Shown: positions 47,501 to 54,765 of the stretch, piece after piece
Layout: each line of letters starts with the position of its first letter
Position numbering within the stretch: the first letter of the stretch is position 1
DNA from: Allorhodopirellula solitaria
GTDB lineage: Bacteria; Planctomycetota; Planctomycetia; Pirellulales; Pirellulaceae
Direction of reading: 5' to 3'
DNA: 64,000 nucleotides
Assembly (NCBI RefSeq): GCF_007859855.1
Contig: NZ_SJPK01000002.1
Location: 367,003 to 431,002 of the forward strand
The notes under the pieces: model-generated
Databases searched by the model: none
What the model was told of the DNA's origin: nothing
Seen by the model: only the letters and a program-made list of their open reading frames with translations
Program-made: the position numbers and the translations under genes

Positions 47501-48070
47501 CGGCTCAATGTTGCTGAAGCGGCCCGCCGTCGCCTACCGGGGTCGGAGGCGAAGATCGCAGCCTATGAAGAAAAGTTGCAGTCCACCGAACCACTCGCCG
47601 CTTGGTTCGACAGCCTCAACGGAGGCGACGCCGACGCGGGTAAAAAACTCTTTTTCGGAAAGACTGAGTTGTCCTGTGTGCGGTGCCATCAAGTCGACCG
47701 GGCAGGTGGGGAAGTCGGGCCAAACCTGACCACGGTTGGGAAAATTCTCTCTCGTCGCCAGCTTCTCGAGTCGATCTGCCTGCCCAACGCGAGAATCGCC
47801 GAAGGCTTTGAAACAGCGGTCATCGCTGATGAGGATGGCAGTGTATTCATTGGAATCGTCGCCTCGGAAGACGACGACTGGGTCGAGCTGATCGCCGCCG
47901 ATGGTGCCCACCACCGGATCGAGAAAGAACTCATTGTCGCTCGCAAGAAAGGCCAATCCTCGATGCCTCTCGGGTTGGCCAACCTCATCTCTGCCCGTGA
48001 GCTCCGCGATCTCGTCGCCTACCTCGCGAGCTTGCAGGTTGACCCGCGTGCCGCCTCGGACATCGAGTAA
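44573..48070 (+). CDS. PVC-type heme-binding protein with beta-propeller dehydrogenase domain
   Basis: About 1165 residues from the ATG at 44573 (44636 also begins a signal-like segment). After the signal, residues about 60-440 form a planctomycete membrane-bound dehydrogenase/NHL-type beta-propeller (IRVEPDWQIRLFAAEPDIAN and LRNPQELAFNDYGDWFTVDN). Residues about 470-1000 are HEAT-like helical repeats. The end is a PVC-type cytochrome with CVRCHQ (C1035-x2-C-H) and GGEVGPNLTTVG. It is probably a periplasmic heme protein that oxidises a sugar or alcohol. These fusions are a planctomycete/verrucomicrobial hallmark. Confidence 0.93.
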   Translation: MSHPLLSRYSRPGDRLSRPHRMITCLLAIAVGSMAGRTTPAAESTDSNRSTAAVADVADASNEPVEAMSAIRVEPDWQIRLFAAEPDIANVVALDVDARGRVYVCETFRQNRGVTDNRAHDEAWVLADLAAETVQDRIDYHKRLLGEGAAAYAQQEDRIRRLVDEDGDGKADQSTIFADGFHALEEGTGASVLAHGEDVYYTCIPKLWRMTDADDDGTADQRSVLSDGYGVRVAFRGHDLHGLTMGYDGRLYFSIGDRGFHISTPDGRILSHPDQGAVFRCEPDGSDLTIYARGLRNPQELAFNDYGDWFTVDNNSDSGDKARIVQLLEGGDSGWRMHYQYLPDRGPFGRQKIWEPHHNDQPAHLVPPIANFTDGPSGLAFYPGTGFGDRLKNRFLVCDFRGGPSNSGIRSFELNQAGAFYELGENDQPIWNVLATDVAFGPSGELLVSDWVNGWDGLGKGRVYRITDPSQRDAPVVAEVQEMLASGVEQLDASTLASRLSHVDRRVRLAAQWELARRGEAESLIQVALDTTLDPRFRLHGYWGAEHAVRLQDDQRLQVLEALRVGFEDASPWIRAASCRLAADQHDVDSIEQLIDAVDDDDARVAYHAMMGLAELLAGDQPGSTDALQNASMSKILKRVELNANRDPSLRHAAIRFMAAVPEVASLVNLQTHHSIDIRRAAVAALRNRRSEKVAEFLGDAETLVVAEAAMAIHDAPIPVAQERLAEMISRPDLPIDSEPLLRRVLSAGFRIGTPAAAAAIAEFAASDRSPQWARIEAIDSLADWSDPGPLCRVSNKYNPLPPRPVPGNKPLPGSPRSPSAANESIAKVAMTGRIDELMLASGPVREKAIDVGSTLGIAKISPNLVKRFTDKSLNPSKRAAALTALSRLEKPLAIELAREVDLEQPTAIVLASLRVLGRYDAAGSLERLVTATKSSSQPVRGLAWDLIAANDSPHAGKYISIGLQDYLSGELPSDVRLNVAEAARRRLPGSEAKIAAYEEKLQSTEPLAAWFDSLNGGDADAGKKLFFGKTELSCVRCHQVDRAGGEVGPNLTTVGKILSRRQLLESICLPNARIAEGFETAVIADEDGSVFIGIVASEDDDWVELIAADGAHHRIEKELIVARKKGQSSMPLGLANLISARELRDLVAYLASLQVDPRAASDIE

Positions 48071-48087
48071 GAATCGTCTGAGATCCG

Positions 48088-49383
48088 CTACTCGATTTCT
48101 CGTTCGCCGTCGCTCAGAGATTGTTGGAGGACCTGCATCGTTTCTCGTTGGCGTTTCTGTACGAACGCTTTAGCTTTCTCCGTCTTGGCTTGAGCGGCGG
48201 CAAAATCGCTGGCCATCGCCAGAACAGCGTCGGGGATGGCGGCTGCTTCGGATTCAATATCCAGATCAAACAGCCATTCATCCAAACCGATGTCTCGCCA
48301 CATGAATCCTTTGCTCGTCTGCTCGGCGAAGCGGCAAACGATCGCAGGGATGCCGTTGCCAACGGCCATAATGGGTGAATGCATCTCGCTACCAAACAGC
48401 CCTGCGCTGCGGACGTAGACGCTGAGCGCTTCATCGGTCAGCCAAAAGTTTTTCCGCCAAACCACGCGTCGCTGTACATCAGCAGGGAGCTTGTTGTAGA
48501 GGTTCTCTTTACCAACAGTCATCTGCGTCATGTCTTCCGGACAGAGCAAGACCTTTCGATCGGTTTCTCGAATCACACGGATAATTGCTTCGCGGATAGG
48601 CGCGTGGTCGTGTTCCCGCATCGCCTCGTTACGTGCAACGCGATCGGGATTTGCTTTGCGATGGTCACCGGGGATGGTCCAATAGGGTGTGTAGCGAAGT
48701 CGCGAAAGGCAACACAGAAAATTGCCAGGCTCCAGTCCGTTTGCGGCAAGGAACTTCTCCGCCTTCTCATCGGCCCGTAGATCGCAGGCGAATGCACCAT
48801 CGGGACCGAATTCCATCACGGGACAGTTCACGCCTTCTTCCTTCGCCAATTCGAGCGACACCGAGTCACGAAAGAATACGAATTCCGCATCGCTGAGTAG
48901 ATGGTCGGCGCCCCCTGACCGATACGAACCGTGGGTTATCCCATAGACACCGAATGGTTTTCCGGTGTGTCTGGTGAAGGCAGCGACATCGCGGGCTGCT
49001 ACTAGCGAGGGCCCCGAGCCATGCAGGAGGAAGTCTGTGGTCGCAATGGCCGCTTGCAGATCATCATTGGAGGCTCTGCCCGTATCGTTGATTGTCCCTT
49101 TGACAATCTTCAGTTTGGGGAACCGCGCGTGTTCCATGGCGGCGACTTCCTCGGTCAGGTTCCCCGACGCCCACAAGGTCACCTCCACATCCGGAAGGTG
49201 TTCCTCTAAGAGTGCTAGCACACCCGGTGTGTGCGCGATGTCACCAATATTGACGCATTGCCATGAAGAGCGCAGCAGAACACGTGGCCGACGTGAGGGA
49301 CTGCTCGCCGGTAGGCGATGGGCGATCGCGGCAACCAATGAAAGGGCAGAGCATTGGGAAAGGAATTGTCGACGTTTCATCAT
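48088..49383 (-). CDS. Polysaccharide pyruvyl transferase family protein, Tat-type export signal
   Basis: The start is the first of two ATGs (49383/49380), with GGAGG 7 bases upstream on the minus strand; the protein has about 431 residues. The N-terminus MMKRRQFLSQCSALSLVAAI has a KRRQFLS twin-arginine motif. The rest matches the PS_pyruv_trans family: SSWQCVNIGDIAHTPGVL near the start, a glycosyltransferase-B-like middle, and a final FWLTDEALSVYVRSAGLFGS block. Such enzymes add pyruvyl ketals to polysaccharides, normally in the cytosol, so export is unusual. It converges closely with the PVC cytochrome gene. Confidence 0.85.
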   Translation of the reverse strand: MMKRRQFLSQCSALSLVAAIAHRLPASSPSRRPRVLLRSSWQCVNIGDIAHTPGVLALLEEHLPDVEVTLWASGNLTEEVAAMEHARFPKLKIVKGTINDTGRASNDDLQAAIATTDFLLHGSGPSLVAARDVAAFTRHTGKPFGVYGITHGSYRSGGADHLLSDAEFVFFRDSVSLELAKEEGVNCPVMEFGPDGAFACDLRADEKAEKFLAANGLEPGNFLCCLSRLRYTPYWTIPGDHRKANPDRVARNEAMREHDHAPIREAIIRVIRETDRKVLLCPEDMTQMTVGKENLYNKLPADVQRRVVWRKNFWLTDEALSVYVRSAGLFGSEMHSPIMAVGNGIPAIVCRFAEQTSKGFMWRDIGLDEWLFDLDIESEAAAIPDAVLAMASDFAAAQAKTEKAKAFVQKRQRETMQVLQQSLSDGEREIE

Positions 49384-49454
49384 GGAAGGTCCTCCGAGCG
49401 TACTCATTCTTGAATCCAACTTCGCGTATCGCTTCATGGTACCAGCGTCGTTAC

Positions 49455-50663
49455 TCAGGCGAGGATGATTCTCACATAGTTGATGACGATCGCGATGAGG
49501 ACTGCATAACCGACGATCGCGATCGCATGCACCCACAGCGGCGTAACGTAGACGCCCATCAACTCACGATTTCGACCGATCGCGAGGATTAAGAAACCGA
49601 GCACGGGGAATGCGATCACTGCGACACCTTGCGCAAATCGCAATAACTCAATCGGCGAACCATCGAAGACCAAAACAATCGCCAACCCGACAAGGATGGC
49701 GATCGCTGTGTAGATTCTGACCGGACGGCCTTCCATTTTTGTTTCTTGATTCAAGCCATCGGCCAGCAATGTGCCGCCGATCAACGGATTGACGATCAAT
49801 GACGACAGACTGGCGAAAAAGAATCCGAAAGTGAATAGATAGAAAGCGAAGGAGCCAACGAGTGGTTCGAGTTGCATCGCCATCGCTTGGGCTGAGAAGG
49901 TATCGGCGCCCTGCATCACGGCGGCACTGGTTAACAGAATGATTGTCGAGATCAATCCCAACACGCTGATCCCAATCAAACTGTCAATGCTCTCCGAGGC
50001 TAAGTGCTCCGTGCCCCAGGCTTTCTCACGCATCAGATAGCCCTGGTAAACGGCGCCGACGACCGAGAACGTTGTCGCCGCCATCCCCAGAGTCAGCAGC
50101 GCCGCGTCGGCATCGGGAAAATTGGGGATCAGGCCATTCGCTGCCTCGGGGACGTCGATACCAACCATCAGCAGCGTTCCGGCGAACGTCACGAGCATCA
50201 GCCCGACGACTACTTTGACGAGCAGTTCGAGTTTCTCGTAGAGGTTGGGCAGGAAAACCAGTGCGAGTCCAACGAGCGTGAACACGGCCGCCCAGACCCG
50301 GAAGTCGCCCCCGAGGATCGCCGCAGCTGCAAATCCGACCGCTGCGCTGTTGCCGGCTTGAAAGGCGAGCACGGCCAAAAACCCACCGAAGCTACCCAGG
50401 GCGGCCAATCCCCGGCCGTAGGCCTGCCGGGTCAAGTCGAACAGTGTCCGCCCCGTCACCAATCCGATCCGCGCGGCAATCCATGTGAACACCAGCATGA
50501 AAATGGTACCGATCGCGGGTACCCACAGCAGTTGATAGCCATAGGTGCCGCCGGCGATGGTGTTCAGCGTCAAGCTGCCCGGCCCGATCACGACCGTCGC
50601 CAAAATCAATGCAGGACCGATGTGGTCCATCCAGCGAGCGTGTTCTTGCGGTTGGTCAGTCAT
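49455..50663 (-). CDS. NRAMP-related divalent metal transporter-like protein
   Basis: From the ATG at 50663 (AAAGGA 4 bases upstream; a GTG at 50687 is an alternative) this encodes about 402 residues with about 11 membrane helices. The TM1 region reads IGPGSLTLNTIAGGTYGYQL, aligning with the NRAMP DPGN segment but with Gly and Ser in place of the metal-binding Asp and Asn. The TM6 region has VVGAVYQGYLMRE rather than the usual MPHN. It belongs to the NRAMP/SLC11 superfamily but its ion, or even whether it carries a metal, is uncertain. Confidence 0.87.
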   Translation of the reverse strand: MTDQPQEHARWMDHIGPALILATVVIGPGSLTLNTIAGGTYGYQLLWVPAIGTIFMLVFTWIAARIGLVTGRTLFDLTRQAYGRGLAALGSFGGFLAVLAFQAGNSAAVGFAAAAILGGDFRVWAAVFTLVGLALVFLPNLYEKLELLVKVVVGLMLVTFAGTLLMVGIDVPEAANGLIPNFPDADAALLTLGMAATTFSVVGAVYQGYLMREKAWGTEHLASESIDSLIGISVLGLISTIILLTSAAVMQGADTFSAQAMAMQLEPLVGSFAFYLFTFGFFFASLSSLIVNPLIGGTLLADGLNQETKMEGRPVRIYTAIAILVGLAIVLVFDGSPIELLRFAQGVAVIAFPVLGFLILAIGRNRELMGVYVTPLWVHAIAIVGYAVLIAIVINYVRIILA

Positions 50664-50726
50664 AGTATCCTTTGAGTTCTCGGCCACTGCCTGATGGAGT
50701 TTTACCCAAGAACATACCAGACATGG

Positions 50727-51755
50727 TCATGAGCCAACGTAGCGATCGAACAGTGAGCGAGCATGGGGGATGTCGCGGACGCCGCTGATCACGGCTCGCC
50801 CATCACGAAACAGGGTCACGGTTCGCTCGTCGGGTAGCGATAAGCGAACGAAGAATCGAGACGTTTTGACGGTTCCGATGGACTGCCAAGCATTGGACAT
50901 GCGTTGCAGATCAACTCTTTGTCCCGAGCCGGCGATTTGCACTGCATCGCGGCCACAGAGCGATTCGGCTGAAACATCTTCTTCTGCGTCGAGGAAGTCA
51001 TAGCGGCGGAGGCCACAGGCTGGGCAACTCGGATCGGCCGACAGCGCGATCGAGCGAAACTGATTGTGCCATAGATCGACCGACAAAATCTCGCTGCGAA
51101 CGTTCGAACGGTTTCCCGATATCCACTTGATCGCTTCGCAGACCTGTAGGCTAGCGATCAGGTGGGTCGCAGGGGCGATCACGCCCGCCGTATCGCATGT
51201 CGCGGTTTCACCAGGGGCGGGTGGGTGTGGTAGCAGGCATCGCAGGCAGGGGGCTGCGCCCGTGAACAGGCGGACTTGCCCGTTCGCGCCGATGCAGCCG
51301 CCATGTATCCAGGGCGTTTGCGTTTTCAATGACCAGTCATTGAGCAATAAACGGGCGGCGAAGTTGTCGGTCGCATCGATGACGATGTCGGCACCCTCGA
51401 GCTGCTGCGAGATGTTGGCAGGGGTGATGTCGACCACGTGCTCCTCAATGTGGATCGACGAGTTGATCTGACGCAGATGGTGGGCGGCGGCTTCGACCTT
51501 GGCCGCTCCGGCCTCGGCATCGGCTTCGGTGTAGAGGCTCTGCCGCTGGAGGTTGCTCCATTCGACGAGATCACGGTCGATCAGGCGTAGCCTGCCTACG
51601 CCGGCGCGAGCGAGTTGGTCAGCGGCCACCGTACCGAGGGCGCCGCAGCCGAGTACGGCGACGTGCGCCGCCTCGATTCGTTGTTGTCCCAATTCACCGA
51701 TCGGGTCGAACTGCGACTGGCGGAGGTAGCGTTCGTGGGACCTCGATACGGTCAT
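50727..51755 (-). CDS. ThiF/MoeB/HesA-family adenylyltransferase
   Basis: The 342-residue protein has the E1-like adenylation domain: GQQRIEAAHVAVLGCGALGT at the nucleotide-binding loop, LIDRDLVEWSNLQRQ and DATDNFAARLLLND. Two Cys pairs, CLRC and CPAC, form the structural zinc site. A C-terminal part (about 265-340) adds a small extra domain. Members activate the C-terminus of ThiS or MoaD for sulfur transfer. It lies 40 bp downstream (minus strand) of the rnpB region and upstream of the NRAMP-like gene, but shares no pathway with them. The presence of moaB 25 kb away makes molybdopterin a possible role. Confidence 0.9.
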   Translation of the reverse strand: MTVSRSHERYLRQSQFDPIGELGQQRIEAAHVAVLGCGALGTVAADQLARAGVGRLRLIDRDLVEWSNLQRQSLYTEADAEAGAAKVEAAAHHLRQINSSIHIEEHVVDITPANISQQLEGADIVIDATDNFAARLLLNDWSLKTQTPWIHGGCIGANGQVRLFTGAAPCLRCLLPHPPAPGETATCDTAGVIAPATHLIASLQVCEAIKWISGNRSNVRSEILSVDLWHNQFRSIALSADPSCPACGLRRYDFLDAEEDVSAESLCGRDAVQIAGSGQRVDLQRMSNAWQSIGTVKTSRFFVRLSLPDERTVTLFRDGRAVISGVRDIPHARSLFDRYVGS

Positions 51756-51802
51756 GGGGCGAAGAATTGAATGAATGTGAACCGTCGGCGTATTTAAGAA
51801 CG

Positions 51803-52246
<444 letters not shown>

Positions 52247-52252
52247 CGCTCT

Positions 52253-52281
52253 AGAATCCCCCGAAATGCAAGCGGTGACAA
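52253..52281 (-). promoter_or_regulatory. Promoter of rnpB
   Basis: On the minus strand TTGTCA (52276-52281, five of six matches to TTGACA) and GATTCT (52253-52258, three of six matches to TATAAT) are 17 bp apart. The RNA 5' end predicted from helix P1 falls 7 bases after the -10 box, as expected for a sigma-70 promoter. It therefore starts the rnpB transcript. Confidence 0.6.
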
Positions 52282-52300
52282 GCCGTCGGCAAAAACCAAA

Positions 52301-53128
52301 TCAGCCGGCCTTTTCTTCCGCTGAGCTCGGTCGCAGGTAGTCCGGCACGAGCTCGATCGGATCAGTTGTCTCGCCGCGGGCGAGCATCCCAGCGGCCACG
52401 CGGCCGACGCCGACTGCCCGTACCTCCTCGTCGTCGCACCAACTGTCGGGGCCAAGACGGACATCAGTCGAGGCGAAAACGGAACGATCGCCCGCGAAAA
52501 TGAAATTATTTTCTGCCTTCTTTCCATTGGCATCACCTGGCCTCGGCGCTGCGGTTAACACTTCCGCTTTCCAATCGTCGGCAGAAACGATTCCTGTCTC
52601 CGCTGCTTGTCCTGGCACGAACCTGCCCCGGTAGACTTGACCGCGATAGGCCGCCAGCCCCACCAGAACGGGACGCCGCTGCGGGGACTGCGATGCGGGA
52701 GACGCTGTCATGGCCGGTGCCAGTTCCGCGATCGCGGCGAGGGAATTCACCGCCACGAGCGGGATTTGGAGCGCATAGGCCAGTGTTTTGGCGGTCGTTA
52801 CCGCAATTCGTAAACCTGTGAACGAGCCCGGTCCCGATGCCACGGCAACGCTGCCGAGCGAATCGAGCGAACCGTTGGAGAGAAATTCGGAGGCCAATTC
52901 GTCGATCGTCTGCGCCAGGCAGGCGGCTGCACGTGAATGGCGAGCAAGCGACCGAGCAGCAATTACACTGGTGCCCGCCAGCAATGCGATCGACCCTTCC
53001 CGGCCGATTACTTCGATGGCGAGCGAGTTTGCGGTCGACGATGGGGCCGGCGGCCCGGATATTTCCTGCTGCATAGGTTGTTGCACAAATTTCATAAACG
53101 CTACAATCCCCTCGTCGCGATCCATCAT
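52301..53128 (-). CDS. tsaB: tRNA threonylcarbamoyladenosine biosynthesis protein TsaB
   Basis: TsaB is the scaffold partner of TsaD in making t6A at A37 of tRNAs. The 275-residue frame has the YeaZ motifs: SLAIEVIGREGSIALL near the N-terminus, and SGPGSFTGLRIAVTTAKTLA around residues 93-112. A C-terminal extension ends in IELVPDYLRPS, a tail common in TsaB. Starts at 53128, 53095 and 53074 are possible; conserved sequence begins only after residue 30, so the shorter ones are attractive. It lies just upstream of rnpB on the same strand. The Sua5-like fusion at 8.7 kb would supply an earlier step. Confidence 0.92.
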   Translation of the reverse strand: MMDRDEGIVAFMKFVQQPMQQEISGPPAPSSTANSLAIEVIGREGSIALLAGTSVIAARSLARHSRAAACLAQTIDELASEFLSNGSLDSLGSVAVASGPGSFTGLRIAVTTAKTLAYALQIPLVAVNSLAAIAELAPAMTASPASQSPQRRPVLVGLAAYRGQVYRGRFVPGQAAETGIVSADDWKAEVLTAAPRPGDANGKKAENNFIFAGDRSVFASTDVRLGPDSWCDDEEVRAVGVGRVAAGMLARGETTDPIELVPDYLRPSSAEEKAG

Positions 53129-53232
53129 GGGATGATCGGGAAGCTCGATGGCCGTTTGTCAGTGAAGACAGACCGCTGCGGGTGTGATTGCTATTTTATT
53201 GATTCGAGTTAACTACGGGTTCGAGAGTTTTC

Positions 53233-53991
53233 GTGAAGCGAGCATTGATCAGCGATATCCACGGCAACCTGGAAGCCTTGCAGGCCGTGATGGCCGACAT
53301 TGATGACATCGGTGTCGACGATATCTATTGTCTGGGTGACATCATCGGCTATGGACCCAATCCGTGCGAGTGCCTTGACGTCGTGATGCGGCGCTGCAAT
53401 CGCACCATTCTGGGCAATCATGACCAGGCGGCGTTGTTTGACCCCGATGGGTTCAACCCCATGGCCCTGCGGGCAATCTATTGGACGCGTGACCAGCTCG
53501 ATGCGGGCAATGGTAGTCAGTCTCAGGTCAATGCCCGCTGGGATTTTCTCGGCGAGTTGCCCCGTTTCGTCAACGATGAACCCTATCGCTTCGTCCACGG
53601 ATCGCCGCGAGACCCGACTAACGAATACGTGTTCCCCGAGTACGTTTACGACACTCGCAAAATGGAGATACTGTTCGGCAAGATCGACCAGTATTGCTTC
53701 ATGGGACACACCCACTTGCCCGGCGTCTTCACCACCTCTTGCGAGTTCATCTCGCCAGAGGAATGCGATCACACGTATTCCCTCGGATCGACCAAGCTGT
53801 TAGTCAATGTCGGCAGCGTCGGCCAACCCCGTGATGAAAACCCTCGCGCCTGCTACGTCATTCTCGATACTGACGCCAAAACGGTGACCTATCGACGCGT
53901 GGGCTATGATTTCAACGCCACAGCGGAAAAGATTTACTCCCATCCCGATCTCGACAATGCGCTCGGCGACCGACTCAAACGAGGACACTGA
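53233..53991 (+). CDS. Calcineurin-like metallophosphoesterase (copy 1)
   Basis: The frame starts at a GTG at 53233 and encodes 252 residues. The metallophosphatase metal-binding motifs are all present: SDIHGN (residues 7-12), LGDIIGYGPNP, GNHD and GHTHLPG. Family members are YfcE-like phosphodiesterases or act on protein phosphates; the substrate is unknown. The gene is a tandem paralogue of the next one with the same length and closely similar sequence. The two are 4 bp apart and likely cotranscribed. Confidence 0.93.
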   Translation: MKRALISDIHGNLEALQAVMADIDDIGVDDIYCLGDIIGYGPNPCECLDVVMRRCNRTILGNHDQAALFDPDGFNPMALRAIYWTRDQLDAGNGSQSQVNARWDFLGELPRFVNDEPYRFVHGSPRDPTNEYVFPEYVYDTRKMEILFGKIDQYCFMGHTHLPGVFTTSCEFISPEECDHTYSLGSTKLLVNVGSVGQPRDENPRACYVILDTDAKTVTYRRVGYDFNATAEKIYSHPDLDNALGDRLKRGH

Positions 53992-53995
53992 ACGG

Positions 53996-54754
53996 GTGAC
54001 ACGCACTGCAATTTTGAGTGACATTCACGGCAACCTCGCAGCGCTCGAGGCTGTGATGGCAGACATGGAATCACAGCAGGTCGATCGCGTCGTCTGCTTG
54101 GGCGATGTGGTCGGCTACGGCCCGCAACCCTGTGAATGCCTAGACCAGGTCATGAAGTTCGATTTCTGCGTGCTCGGGAATCACGACAGCAGCTCACTGT
54201 TCGATCCCGAAGGGTTCAATGTGGCGGCCGAGCAAGCGATCTTCTGGACCCGGGCGGAGTTGGAAAAGGTCGGTGATCAACCGGAGCTCAGTCGGCGGCG
54301 GATCGACTATCTATGCGGGTTGCCCCGGACAGTTCGCGAGAACGATTGGCTATTTGTACACGGTTCGCCGCGTGGCCCAACCAACGAGTACGTCTTTCCC
54401 GAAGACACTCAAAATGCGAAGAAGATGGAGAAGCTCTTTTCGCTCGTGCCGCGTCTGTGCTTCCAGGGACACACGCACGTGCCAGGCGTTTTTACAGTCG
54501 ATCATCGCTTCATCCGCCCCGCCGAAACCGGGACCGGCTACTCGCTGGCCGACCCGCACGCGAAGCTGATGATCAACGTGGGTAGTGTCGGCCAGCCCCG
54601 CGATAGTGACCCCCGCAGCTGCTATGTGATCGCCGATCACGAAGTCCTCGAGTTCCGCCGCGTCGAGTACGACATCGAACGCACTGTGAAATTGATCGAA
54701 GCCGAAAGCGATCTCGACAATTTTCTCGGCTATCGGCTCCGTGAAGGACGCTGA
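53996..54754 (+). CDS. Calcineurin-like metallophosphoesterase (copy 2)
   Basis: I start at the GTG at 53996 because GAGGA lies about 10 bases upstream and conserved sequence (RTAILSDIHGN) begins there. The protein has 252 residues, the same as copy 1. Motifs: SDIHGN, LGDVVGYGPQP, GNHD and GHTHVPG. Shared stretches such as FVHGSPR-PTNEYVFPE and NVGSVGQPRD show recent duplication. The stop is followed directly by the repeat array. Substrate unknown. Confidence 0.93.
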   Translation: MTRTAILSDIHGNLAALEAVMADMESQQVDRVVCLGDVVGYGPQPCECLDQVMKFDFCVLGNHDSSSLFDPEGFNVAAEQAIFWTRAELEKVGDQPELSRRRIDYLCGLPRTVRENDWLFVHGSPRGPTNEYVFPEDTQNAKKMEKLFSLVPRLCFQGHTHVPGVFTVDHRFIRPAETGTGYSLADPHAKLMINVGSVGQPRDSDPRSCYVIADHEVLEFRRVEYDIERTVKLIEAESDLDNFLGYRLREGR

Positions 54755-54765
54755 GGCGTTTCCGG

